This document shows positions 11,493 through 24,800 of a stretch of DNA of 64,000 nucleotides, piece after piece (position 1 is the stretch's first letter; every line of letters starts with the position of its first letter). The stretch lies in the NCBI RefSeq assembly GCF_000524195.1, contig NW_020170500.1, forward strand, positions 170,020 to 234,019, read 5' to 3'. A program made the translations under genes and the position numbers. The stretch comes from Echinococcus granulosus (taxonomy: Eukaryota > Platyhelminthes > Cestoda > Cyclophyllidea > Taeniidae). The notes under the pieces are model-generated. The model was not told where the DNA came from, made no database searches, and saw nothing but the letters and a program-made list of their open reading frames with translations.

Positions 11493-12873
11493 CTACGCTC
11501 GGAGTCCGTTTTGCTGACTCAGTCGCGATTTCTTGGACAGAGGAGACATATTGTAATGAACTAGTGCGCATGAGGTGTCATTTGGTTGACCAACATCGAG
11601 TACGAAGCTTTTGTGGCCATCCTCTGTAGAGGGATTCTCATTTTCTGAGTACGGGTTGGGGATAGCTGAACGTGCGGAGAAATACGAGTTGGACACCGTT
11701 AGACCTTCTATAGATTTCTCATCTAAAATAAAACAGTCAGTTAATAAAGTACTTGTACTCGACTAATCCAAAATATATTAAACAAAACGCTAGCCGATAT
11801 GGTCGAAAAATGTGGACATTCAATGAAACCGAGATTTCAAGTTCTATCTTGCAACAATTCCAGCAGTTGTAAGCCAGTCGTTCACCCCATTGCGACTACT
11901 AATAGTCGACACGAATCTCTTGTATCAGCCTAGTCTAGTCCCGACTCGAGGTGGAGGGCAGCGTTGGGTACGCATGCCTGAATTTACCAGCCTGTGGTGA
12001 CGAACGAAGTATCTTGTTAACCATAACCCTAACCTAAGGTCGGCCGTAATACATCTGATAGTGAGGATCTCGGTTGCGGCGGCTCTGAACATCCCCGGCA
12101 CATGGCACAGCAGCCATTCCTGTGGACAAACATTAGGTCCGGTAGTAAAACACCTGCCTGACACTTAACGCACATACTGTCAACTTAAAATTACATGGAA
12201 AACGTATTTTTTTGTCACATTTTGCCATCTCACTTACCAAGAGGCGAACAATAGCCAGTTCCTCTATTTCCATTAGCATTAGGAATAGCTGAAGTGTCAC
12301 CGCCACCGTTAACAGAATCAGCACCACTGACGAAGGGGAAAGGTGTCACCTCACCAATCCTCTCTCCATCCTCTCCCTCCACCCACTGAGGACGTCCTCG
12401 TTCACAGAACTCAAAATCTCCTAGCCTCCGCTGAGCTAAAAGACCTTGGTAGCAATCTTGCATCGTCGCCTCAATGTTGCTTAGTGCCTCGTACTCCTGA
12501 TAATGCATTGATTGGAGTGGTGGAGGTGGCGGATGGGGAGGTGGTGGTGGAGGTATAGGAGGTTCCTCCACAGACGGATTACGCCTAGAAGCCAGGAGGC
12601 CACTGTATTGGTTCATAAGAGCATCGGTAACAAGGGAATCGGGGATGGATGACTGAAAAGTACCAGAGATGGGAACTGAAGTGGGTCGAGAGCTTTGATA
12701 GGTGGGGGGCCATGAGGGATGCAGGGGGGCGTGTGGGTGTTGAGGTGGTGGTGGTGGGGAGGCCTCTCGTGATTGGCTTGAGGCTGGATTGCCACCCCCG
12801 GAGTGAACGCTATTGGTCAGCATTGCTTGCTTAAACATGGCTGAGTGCGTCAGGTCTTCCATGCAGTAGCCGC
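11493..12873 (-). CDS. otp: otp exons 5-6: C-terminal region
   Basis: Exon 5 (12238-12873) has proline runs ([14 protein letters not shown] and [15 protein letters not shown]). Exon 6 (11493-11722) ends in [17 protein letters not shown] and TAG. The join is GAT across CTTG|AT. If the exon 5 donor were not used, translation would stop two codons later (GGT AAG TGA), so intron retention gives a shorter form. The OAR motif found at the end of many paired-class proteins is not visible. Confidence 0.85.
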
Positions 12874-15800
12874 CTAAAATCGTTCCATAATTGATGACAT
12901 TACTAATTGCCCTCACTAAAATTTATTCACGTGGAAAAGCGGATAAAAAGTACTAAAGATCTTGGTAAAATCGGTATCCTTTTGGAGCTTACCCGAATAG
13001 ACACTACTACCACCGCCTCCACCTGCCATGGAGGCGGTTGAGTAGGGTGAAATGCGATTTGAAGGTGGAGGCGGGTTGTAGACACCAAGATGTTCGGGTG
13101 ACAATTGAACGGCCGCTCTACTACACGCTGCGTGGAGTAACGACAGACTTGGAGGTGTTGTGGAATGTTGACTGGCCTTCACGAAAATGTTTTGGGCGGA
13201 TTCCAATCCCCTTGCTAGACTGTTCATTGTTAAAGAGGGCGTCTTGAAGGCTGAACTGACATTGGAATTGGTATTACCACTGACACCAGCACCACTGCTG
13301 CTACTATTACTACCTGTCTTTTTACGTTTCTTCCACTTGGCTCGTCGGTTTTGGAACCACACCTAAATGGCAGGAATATCGACTTATTAGTCACTTGTCA
13401 CTGATTTCACAGCACTTTTCTGTACTCCTAACCATTCCTTTCCGACAACATTCCCTTCTTTCAAAGATCCCGTAAACTTACACTTATTATCCCTGGAAGG
13501 CTTACAATGGAAAAAAGAAGTTTATCCAGAATGTCTGAAGCCAAGATGAACCATTACAAAAGGGCTTTATAAAATACACTTTCACTTTGGTTACTCGGGG
13601 AAATATTAGTCAAGGAAGGAGGGAGGGTAAGGTTGCAGATGAGGCAGCACGGCCTTCTCCCTCATCCTCAAGGTGTTCTCAAGGGTGGGTTTTCTGTGGC
13701 AGCATGAGGTTTTACTTTGTCCTGTAGGAAGAACGCTTCCTTCCAATTGACTCCTTTACAGTTGTAATCATTAAACATTCAGCAAGAAGTTCGAAGGGTG
13801 CAATTTTTTCACTACAGTCCACCACAGACACACTCACACGTACACACACAAAGAAGTCCTCTACTATAGTGAGTGGATCGCCTAGGTGAACAATCGGCAC
13901 AAAATCCACTATTCAGCACATGCCACTTAGTCAGTCATTCAGTCAGCAAGCAATGTAGGTGATGGAGGTGAAGACCGTGAGGCTTGGAGACTGTTCCTCT
14001 AAATGTTTTTCCCCCAGGATCCAGCAATTTGTTTTAAACTAGCCCTGAGCGGTGCCTTCAGCTGCCACACCTCCTCCAATTGCAGCAAGAAGCTAGCTTC
14101 TGGAAGGTTGCAATCGGTTCGTCAAGCAGACGCGCCTAAATGACATGTCACGGTGTAGGAATGGGTTTTAAAGTGGAATAAAGAATAGCGTATTGGTGAA
14201 CTGCCTTATTTTTCGTCCCACTTGACAATCTAAATACGATCTTGAAAGGTAGACGTGATTGGTGTACCCCAAGTAGATTTTGATACCCTCTGACAGTAAT
14301 AGTCAATCACCGCACAATCTATCTGGCGTTTGCAGAAGGCTATGAACAGGAGGAAGACTGTCAGTAAAGTCGTTTTATTGGTCACGACCAGCTAAGTTGG
14401 TCCATTCAAAATTTCGGAAATACGAATTCTTCCCAATAAACAGGTGCATTGTAAGAGCACTGAGGACTCCTTTAGAGCATTATCTACCAGCCGTTGGAGA
14501 TATTGCTAGCGAAAATCGCAAATTTTAATTAATTTTAGCTCATGAAATAAAATGAGTCTTCACCTTAACTAGACGACCTAACAGGCACGTTCGACATTGA
14601 TACAATGGGGAAGGAAATAATGGCTGTCAGTCTCTGACCTCCTCCTCCCCTTGCTTCCGCACCTTGGATGGATGGAGGGAAAAAATCTATCCGATAATGG
14701 GAATTAAGACGAAAAATTCGAAAATTTAATATTTTTTGGAGGAAATCACTTAACGGCATTTTAGTATTAAAAGGAGGAGTGTCAAAACATATTTCAGACT
14801 GATCGGGCCGGCCACGTCAACTTATAAGCCAACCTTGTAGCATCGGCAATTAATATCTTTATCTAATACGGTTTTTTTCCATTTTCAACACTATTTTAAA
14901 AAAGAATTTTGTTAAGTTACTACTTCAGTAGCAAATTAGCACTTTCTCTACTAGCGTCACATATATGTGACATCTATCCCTAATCAGTTTCTGATATCTA
15001 ACCACCAAAATTCCTCCTCAAGTGGTTTGACTGAATTGCAAGCAGTAAAGCTCCATAAGAAAAATAAACTCCATTTTTCTTTGCCACCTTGATGATGAAA
15101 TTACTAGAGGCTAGCACACAAACTGACCCTTTACCATGCATAATATTTTCTACTCATAGAAATTTAAATAACTACATAAATAGGATTCATTCAGTCAATG
15201 CAAAAAAATGAAAAAGTTAAGCAAATCATTTCTGATACTTTCCGATCAGACTTTCGAGCGGTCCAGTGCTTTCCTACAGAAATTCGCCATGCTGAAGCCC
15301 CTCAAAATTGCGCGGGACAACGAAACAGCGTCCCATTTTGTGCCCACCGCCTCTTCCCTCCTGCCTTGGCCCCCCCTTGTCGTGTCCGGTGAGTAATCGC
15401 CTTGTTGAGGTGTCAAGCTTCTGGCGTGCACAAGCTGTTCTCGTGTAAGTGGCTGCGTGGCCACTCGTATGTGGTCTGTGTAACTATCCCTCTCCTGAGT
15501 GTGTATGTGCGTCTGTGCTTGTGAGGGTGCGGCATCTTTGAATTTTCTGCGACTCACGGGTGCGGTATCATGACATCTCACGCGTCAGGCAAACGAGCAT
15601 AGCTCGAGGCAGAGGAGGTGGTTGAGGCAAATTCGATGCCACTCCGTGGTTTGGGGAGTAAAGGCAGGACGGAAAGGGACAGTCATATCTGTTGTAGACA
15701 GAGGTGTGACTCGACTAAACATCCAACTCTCTCCGCCTTTAGCAGAAATCCTCGAAATTTTCTGTGTTCCTTCTTTCCTTTTCCTCTTTCTGTAAACAAA

Positions 15801-18800
15801 GATACTGACTTCATTCGTATTTTTAACTTTGAGGGCTCCCCAGCCTCCGTGGGTTGGTTGTCATGGCAGTCAATGTCTCCTCTACGTTAATTAAAGGACC
15901 TTTCAAATTGAAGTAGCAATGATTCGAATTGTGGACTCGAATCCGTTAGCTGGTTACCGCATCTAAGCACTACAGCCGAAAGTTGTCTCCTGTAAATGGC
16001 AGGGTTTGCAGAGAATGACTACAGAGGAGTTGTCGAATCGGAGTTGACTGTCGGTAAACCCCGACTTGAGTTATGCACAAGGACCAATGATACAGCAAAA
16101 TCGGGTTGTGGAGATCCGAAGTTGACCTTGAAGAAGTGCTCAGTGTGTGGTCCTGAACACAGCTGCTTATATGGTTGACAGGAGCTGACAACCCTTTCTT
16201 AAGTGGTGCATTCAGACAGGTATCAGAAAGAGGAGTGGTTGACGCATAAAATAGCATATCATCCAGCTACTTGTCCTATTGTTTTGAGTTATCGATACCC
16301 TGATATATTACACTTTTCAAAAGACGTTTTTTTAGAGTCCCGACAAATTCTACCGCGCATACTACTTCCGCTTAAATAAGTAGTTTCTGCCATGCCTCTT
16401 TTTCCGTTTCGTTATGGTTGATGCGCTAAGGATGACGCTCAAGAGAAGAGGGGATTTTTAAAGTAAAGATATTTAGATAGGCGGGGTCTTCACCATCATC
16501 TGGGCTTCATGGCACTTCCACTCCTTCTACATTTTAATGGTAAACAATCTTCTTTTTCAGCCATAATTGAGATTCCTGTTAAGAGAGGGACCAATCCAAG
16601 AAAACTCAACCAGTTTATTTAAATACCCATCTGTTCCCCATTAAACGTTTTCCTAAACCGCATTAACGTCTTTTAATGACCCACTGATCCATAAGGGCGG
16701 TGCTCAAAGTGATAAAACCGTGGCTCCCTCTCTCTCCAGTAAATGCACAACCTTCTTCCATTTTCGCCAGCGGAACGAAGGGAGGCGTCTTCTGTCATTT
16801 CTAATAACAGCAGTATATCGGCAAATCTTAGTTGGCGCATTGCATTGGGGGACAGTGCCTTTACACAGTCAAAATTAATTAAGATTGCCCAGCTGCTAAG
16901 TAGAGGCTTACAGAAACTGATTTGGTGGACGAAATAAAAAATAATAACGAAGTACCATTGTTGCCAGATTAAGGGCTGGCACTTGAGAGCAGATTGGCTC
17001 AGGTGCAATGAAGTCCTCCCTTGATTGTATTTTTGGGGGTTCCAAAGTAGCTATATTGTTTGGTACTATGTGATTGCCTGTTGTGTTAAGTGGGTGTACA
17101 ATAGGTTGATTTTGCACTTGTTAAACAATCATTTGCACCGTGATTTTGATGAAACGAAGTCGCGGCTCGGCAGTAGTTTCCTATCAGGTTAATTTTTACG
17201 TACGACTCGCAATCGTTGGGAAAGAACTGAAATCGGATATATCTAGTGGTGTTGCTGCAAAACAATGTCGTTCTCCTTTGCCCCCCCCCCTCCCCCCGCG
17301 TCAGCAATTAAGCAAGACGTCGCTGAGTATATTCACTCCCTCTTCGGTCGCGAATGCAGGTGGGGGACGATAGGGATGAGGAGGGAGGTGGAAGGATAAA
17401 GAGATCGAGGTGAACTTTTCCACACGCATGCATGCACACACGCACATCATTTGAGCATAAATCAAGGAGTGCGTGCGTGTGTGCATGCGATCTAGCGAGA
17501 AGTTGTGTTTGGCCAGCAAAATACCGCCTAATCACACTGGCCTAAGGCGTACGCACACGTACGTGCGCATGGGGGTGAACAGAACTCACCCGCACAGAAC
17601 ACACATCTCTCGCATCCCCCCGGCCCCCCTTTGAGGACAAAATTGCCCAGCCTATGAGCAGGCATCAGCTGCTTCATCCTTCTCCCCCCCGCTCCCACCG
17701 CCACCTACGCCACGGCCCCTCTTACCCACCGCCCCTCCGACTAGTCGCTTTCGCGTACACACGCTCGCGATAGGGGGCGTGGGGAGGGAGGAGGAGTGAG
17801 AGCAGGAGCGGAAAGGAGAGCACGAGATTGCCCTTGCGTGATATACACCCATCTTTGCGAATTCATTGTCTGTAGGCTTGCATTTTCATCAAAAAATGCA
17901 AAAAACTGCAATCCAAAATAATGACGAGTAGTGTACCCCGACTTAAGTTGTGGTTATTAGGGGTGCGGAGAGAGAGAGAACTAATTTGGTCCTGTTGCAT
18001 TTACAATTCCAATTTGGCACAAACAAATGGGATTCCATGGAGTAGTTTGTGGATGGCTCCACAAAATGAACTTTGAACTCAAATCTTTTCTATTTTAAAT
18101 AAAATTCTCTAACTTACTTAGTTTACTTACTTCACTTACTCCACATTCTGTTTTATATCGCTTTTTATCGCATAAGTAAATTCCTTGGATAACATTTGAA
18201 CGGCGTCACAGGTTGTAATAGTGTAGAAATGCAACTCACCTGAACTCTCGACTCCGTGAGCCCGATCCGTAACGCCAACTCCTCCCGCATGAAGATGTCT
18301 GGATAGTGCGTTTTTGCAAACACCCTTTCCAACTCGTTCAGTTGACCCGGAGTGAATCGAGTTCGATGGCGTTTCTGTTTCGCTGAAGCCGCGGCAGCTG
18401 CTGCAGCTGCTGCAGCTGCTGCTATGGCAACACTGTTGACAGCGGCTACACAAGATGTGGCAGCACTGGTATTCTGTGATTCATAGCCTACAAGAGCATG
18501 GTAGCTATCAAAGCCACCATTACTGCTGCCGGAAGCGTTATTCGCTGGCGTCTTGGTGAAGTGTGTACGAGAGTACGTTTCCACATCTTCATCGTCTGTT
18601 CCAACATTATCATCCTCGTAGTCATTATAGCCACCACTGCTGCTCGTAGTAGCTTCCAATTTGGGAACAGTTGATTGATTTGTGCCCAAACCAATCGTCC
18701 GTTTCAGAATGTCGGTGTATATCCTACCTAGTGTTGATTCCGACGGCTGTTGGGACTGTTTCATTTCTTCCAATGATTTGTCTGCATCGGTGTTTAGAGT

Positions 18801-21800
18801 CTGAATTCAAAAACGAACTTCAATTAAACATCTGTGACTGAGAAGAAAATGTCGACTTGATACGGAATGTATGTTACGGTCTCCATCATGAGGTCAAGAC
18901 ATTTCTATTAACACCGCATCAGCTCTTCTGTACCATTACAACACAGTCCTTTCTGGATGTCATAACGTCCCCAGGGTAAGCTCGGAGAGGGAACTGTTAG
19001 ATATTAGCTCCATGGAGCTACCCTAACCTGTGGGTTTGGTTTGTGGATGCGACTGATATGAAGCATCGTCCCACCTTGAGACTCATCACTGACTTTGGGG
19101 TCAAACGTCTTACTCCCTTGACGTAAAATCGTTCTTGGTCTGTGGTTGCTTTTGAAAGCATCGACCAAGTTGTTATGGTCGTTGGCGAAAAACCCTTAAG
19201 AGGAGAGGGTAACTGCATAACAGGAAGATGTTTACTATCTCGGGCTCTTCCGTCTTCGCAGACTCCAGGCATTAGGGTCTGTCAACAGTCCGTTAGCCAA
19301 TCTGCACATCCGAAGTGAATTTCCACGTAGACATCCTCTAACACCTCTAAGATAGATTAAGAAACGGCTTTATGCGGACCGTCTTCTGTTTTTTTTGTGA
19401 ATTAATGGGTTCTAGTGTCCTCCTGATCTATTTACTTAATGTAAGAATATGGGAGTCACAAATGTGTGGGTTTTGGGGAAACATATTAATCTAAGTGACA
19501 CAAAGTACCTCCACCGAAATTATTAAATCAACGAGGTAGTGAAAGAGAGAGAGAAGAGGTGGAAATAACCCAATGGAGCTTGCACAGTGGTTAATGCTGT
19601 TGTTTAATAACCAGGACAGTGTGAAATGCAATTGTCACACTCCACTCCTCTCTCTTTTTCTCCCCTTTCTCGCCTAAAATTTGCAGCACTTTAGTTTTCT
19701 CTTAAATCATCAGTTAGCCCAATCCGCGATTCGCATATCATCGCGGGTGGTAAACCGCATGCGAGCGAACACGGACACATACACACACAGAGGTTGGAAG
19801 ATAAAATGAATTTGAGTTGTTAATGGATATGGACTCGCTCTCTCTCTTTCTTCCCTTCCCTTTTTCTAGGGTTACTATGTCAAGTGTAGGAGGATACACT
19901 AGGCATTACTGCCAGCCCCATCCCCTGCAGTCGGAAGCAATTAGGGTCATTTTTAAACTGCGTCCCTGCCTTGCTCCTCCCCTCCCCTTCCCTCTCCTCA
20001 CCTTGCTGCTGGTTGGAGATACATTACTGGGCGTCACCAGAGGAGAGGTAGAGAAGCAGCTTCAACTAGCCCCAAACAAGGGCAATTTATCCTCATTCTC
20101 TCTCTCTCTCTCTCTCTCTACTCGACTCTAGAGGTGTGATTAATTGTGATAAATCGTATCACCACCTGTCCATCATTGGAATTTCTGTGTCCCTCATTAA
20201 TACGCATTAAAAAGTGTAAGTAATTAATTAATTACTTAAGACGGTCTTTGTTCATCTTGCATTTCGGTGGATAAGGAATCCCCCTCAACTGGATGAAATG
20301 AGAAGTTTACTTTTGGCTTTCGGATCTAGGAAGTAGCCTAGAGGAGGAAGACGTGAGGGAAAGAGAGGGGAGGTGATTGAGAAGGTACTGATGGTTAAGT
20401 ACTGGAGCTCCATAATTTCATCCAGTACAATCTACTACAGTAAACGGTTTTAGGAATGAAAGAGGACAAAGTTATACTCCACATTTTTATTCACAATACA
20501 GTACTTCTCCTCCCTATTCCCATTTTAGGCAAGGCAAGATACATTGGCGATCTACTTGCGATAAATTTGCCCCCCTCCTCTTTCTTGCCTCATTAGGTGG
20601 GCAATTTTGAGTAGGTATTCGAGTGGGGAGTCAGCTAGTTACTGCACCCACCACCGCCACCGCCACCGCCACCAATGGTACAGAGTTCAGTGCAGAGCAT
20701 CTTCGCCTGGCGTCTAAGGTGGACAGAAGTCTCTTGTGCTAATGGAGATTAGTTAGGAGAGGAGGGAAAATTTCTCTCCACCGGCGCCAAGTGGTTCTGG
20801 TGATGCCATCTTTTTTGTCTCCTCGCCCATATTGCCCCACCCCTACACTTCTAGTTGGGAGGAGGAAGGTAAGTCAATTAGGTGGCGCCAACATATGCTT
20901 CCAATTCCCTTGCCGCTAACTGATAGACATGGTCTTAGGGTGGAGAGGGGGAGGAGGGGCAGCAAAGGGAACCAGCAATGATCCTACCACCTTGATAACC
21001 ACGTGCGTGGGTGCGTGCGGATGTTTCTACTACTGCTGCTGCTGGGTCTCACTTCAAGCATGTAGACATGGAAGCACTAATTAACACAAAAGAAATGAAA
21101 AGGTAATCAGGCAGTCTTGAGAGCTCTGGCTCCCACTTTGCAGGGTAGACACTGTATTTTTTTCCAATTCCTACAGCTCAAATGTCTCGTCTTTTTAACA
21201 ATCCGTGGGAGTTCTTTTAACCAGCACAGAAGTGAAGCCCAGGCTTAGTAATCGGTAATTCAGTTGCATATATGGGGCACTCAAAATAGTACAAATGTGT
21301 GGTCACTACCAGCCGCACCAAACTGCGTCCCTTAAACGGATTGGTTGGTTATGAACAAAGATGAAGTGGATATAAAAAGTTCAAGGTCAAAGAGTAGGAG
21401 TAGGCTTAGTTGTGCAAGTTTTTGCTGCCATACTGGAGACAGTTGTGATTATTGAGCGTCCCCCGAGGTAGCCCCCTAGCAAAAGCACTAGGAAGTAACT
21501 ATGGAGACAACTTTAGTTAAAATTGTCTTGCGGATGGCTAAGTTTGATATCCAGCATTGCAGTATACTCGTAGGTAAGCGGAATCTTCTGCCTTCGTGGA
21601 CTCGCCCACCATCTAAGCGATGTGACCCCGCGTCCATGCTTGTAGACCACACCAGACCTTTTGGACACGAATAGTAAATCACCCTCCTATTTCAGGTGAC
21701 CAAAAAGTTTGTGTGGTTGGGGTTATAACCGGTAGAGACGTGTACAAGGCGCAGGTAGGCATTAATCCATCAGTGAGGTAATCTTATCAGTGCTTTCTAC

Positions 21801-24800
21801 TTTCCTCTTACTTTAACATCTTGTATCCTAAATTGTCGGTTGGGATAACTTAGTGAGTGTAATTTGAGGTGATTGTGGTGCGGCACGTCTGTGAAGCCTC
21901 GAAAGCTAGCTTTCCTTGGCATAGACAATGGCAGAATCTACCGTCCAGAAATAAGTAGTTTAAAAATTACTTTCTTTTAGTCGATAAAATTACTTTAAGA
22001 TAGGTGATTGGGTTTGGGAAAGATCCCGCATGGTAGCTACTAAGGTAGAATCATGTGCCACCAATGTAATGGGAGATTGACGTGTCAAGGTCAACTGAGG
22101 GTCACACTTAGCTGAGAAGAGAAAGTCGTGATTGAAATTAAGGAGATGAATAGATGAGTTCAACCACTGGTAACACATAGTGTTCTTCACCTCCTTCAAA
22201 CACGTTATAAAAGCTTCTCGTGTATTTTCATTCGTCTAGCTGACTGATTGACTAACTTGGGCTTGATCCACTCAAAATTCACATTTCTAATACACGTGAT
22301 TCTTCCTCCTCCAAAAAAAACTCTCCAAAAAGACGAGAGAGACCATAAAGTTGCTTCAACCTGAATTCCTTTCTCACTGTCTGTTTAGTCCTCTGATTCA
22401 TATTTTGCCCAAGTGATGACGGACACCTTGTCTTGACACTAACATTCGCCAATCACATGACCAAGGATGAAGTCAAGTAGACAGATGAGCTATAAAAGTA
22501 TAATAAAAATGGAAGTAGCAGGGCCTAGATTTTTTTCATGTGGAGGCAAAGCCTCTTATAAAAGGGGAAGTGGCTGCAAGCTTGTGTCCCATTGAGAGAG
22601 GATTACACCTTGTAACCAAGACGCTTTGATGTTTTGCTCAACAAATCCCACGAATTCAGTTTTTTAGCGCAGGAGTGTATCTGTGGAGAGGTTTTGATCT
22701 ACAAAGAATACTAGTATATTTCTTACTCTCTTCAAAACTTGTCTTTATTTCCACCTTATGTTCATAGATCTGCTGCACGACTGGAGCTATTTAAGGTGGG
22801 ATGGTTACCTGCCGGTGAGCTCAACCTAAGTGCCCCATCTGGTGCCTATTCATTGAAAGTAGAATGAGACCTTTCATCAGATGTCAAATTTAAAAGATAT
22901 GCAGCAAGAAAATCACAACATTATTAGGAAAATATTTATGTGACCACATGAAATGTACTTTAACCCTACCTACTTGAGTTTTCAATCCTCAGGTCAAATA
23001 TTTTCATGACATATCAACAAAAATGTAGACCTTTGTAGGCCTTTTAAGGTGGTGTATGAAAAAAAAATGTACCGATGTGAATAATTTACAACTATCTTGA
23101 CATAAACCCATATTCTTAAGTAGAGGAAAAGATGTTCAAGTCAAATCGGGACCTTGAAATTGCCATGTTTAGGTAGGCATGACGCTGTGACTGCAGTAGA
23201 TGCCGTAGTAAAGTGTGTGTGCCCTAATAATGTACTAATATCCGTAGCACTTGTCGTGGGTCAGTACACATCGTTAACCAGGGTAGTGGCTGAAAGCAAT
23301 AGCATGGAAGAATGGATGGATGGATTCGATAAGAATTGGTGGACGTACACTTCAACCTTTAGATCTCCACTCTTGCCTTTGATAGCCTTTAAGTGTAGCA
23401 GTTTCACAACAGGACAGTTTTGTCTCTCAGACGCAGTAGGCAATTAGTTCGAAAACATTTAACTTATTTCGACCACGGTGATTCTCAGGTCACAGGACAG
23501 AGGCCACTCCTGTGGACGGCGCACTGCCCATCGTACAAGAGTCGAACTTATCCTTCTCTGTGGAGCAGTTAACACAACACAGCCAGTGGAGTACACTAAT
23601 TGACACTTTGTATCCTCAGAAGGTTAATTTTAATCGTACTGACAAGCCCTGTTAGTTAGACGCTGAGATAAGTTTCCAAAGGCTGTACAGGATGCTGAAA
23701 CAAAGAAGTGCTAAAACTTGAACGTCCTGTAACTGTTTACTACAGTGGCATTGTGTAAGTAGTTTAACATCTAGGAAATGGGCGAACCTCATTGAGTTGG
23801 TTGTTACTGTTGTTGTTGGGTGGAGGATTCGAGGAAGTCGAATATGACTCCTGTCCATTGCTGGTTGCCTCGGAGTGAGGAGAAGATATGACACGATCCA
23901 CCATAGACGGTTTCGACTCGTTTGTCGTCTGCTCAACTGTGGTCGTTTCCGTCTTTGTTTTGTGGTCGTGACTACTGCTGCTTTGTGAGAGTTGTTCCCT
24001 GAAAGCATGGTGATGGATTGTTGGACCTCCGAGCTGGGTGTATCCACTTTCCGCTGCAAATGACAATACCGGAAGGTTATTTTGACCTCCCCACATTTTT
24101 TCAAGAATTTCTCTTGACTGCACAGGCAGAGTGTTGAATAACACGATATGCATAGTTAAAGTTACCCAACTTCAAAAGAACTGGTGAAATCTTTGTCAAA
24201 AAATCTTAATTAGAGGTAATTTGAAATTGGTCTCCACCTTTCGCCCTGATTCAAGGAACTGTCAACTATGACAGCCGCTTGCGTGCACATTGTTTCAAGC
24301 AGGAGGAAGAAGGTGGGAGTTGTTTTATCTTGACGTCATTGGCCCTTGAACTTTTTGACCCAAAGTGGAGTTTTTGGAGGTAGTCGGGAGGAGGACGGAA
24401 AAATGGACAAAGTTTGTGTTAAATGCTTTTTTATTTAACCGAAGGTAGGTCTAGTTGGTACTTACAATCAAAAAGAGTGGTCTTTTAGCAAGGGATGAGA
24501 AAAGTTTATCCATCGGCCTTAATTATTTTTTAATTAGGCTGAATAGAAGTTAAGGCTAAAATAAGCTACCATACTACTGAATTCTCAGTTCAGTAAATGT
24601 TAAGGCTGTTGACAGTGGACATCCGATTTGATGCAACTAGTTGTCACAAGTGTGGTCTTGGTGGTGAAAGTGGGAGGTAAATTAACCTTCTCACTTATCT
24701 GTTTATTTACTCCCTGTCGTGGCCCAAAAGAAAATATCACCGAAGAGAAAGAAATGTTCGGGGGTGGTCCACCTGACATCGACAATAAACCTGCTAATCA

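Larger units (their letters stand above)
13363..18239 (-). other. otp intron 3
   Basis: 4.9 kb. It holds a palindrome copy (14955-14972), a tRNA-promoter-like fragment (15933-15972, minus) and two CpG-rich blocks, 15300-15600 and 17260-17850. The second has long C runs and alternating GCATGCATGC/ACGTACGTGC tracts. No coding signal beyond chance ORFs. Confidence 0.5.

Noticed and set aside
18136..18453. Cysteine/serine-rich minus ORF over the alanine tract
   Set aside because: Frame-shifted shadow of the GCN codons in otp exon 3.
19018..19272. 84-residue minus-strand ORF in otp intron 2 that looked retroelement-like
   Set aside because: No motif could be matched to reverse transcriptase, RNase H or integrase.
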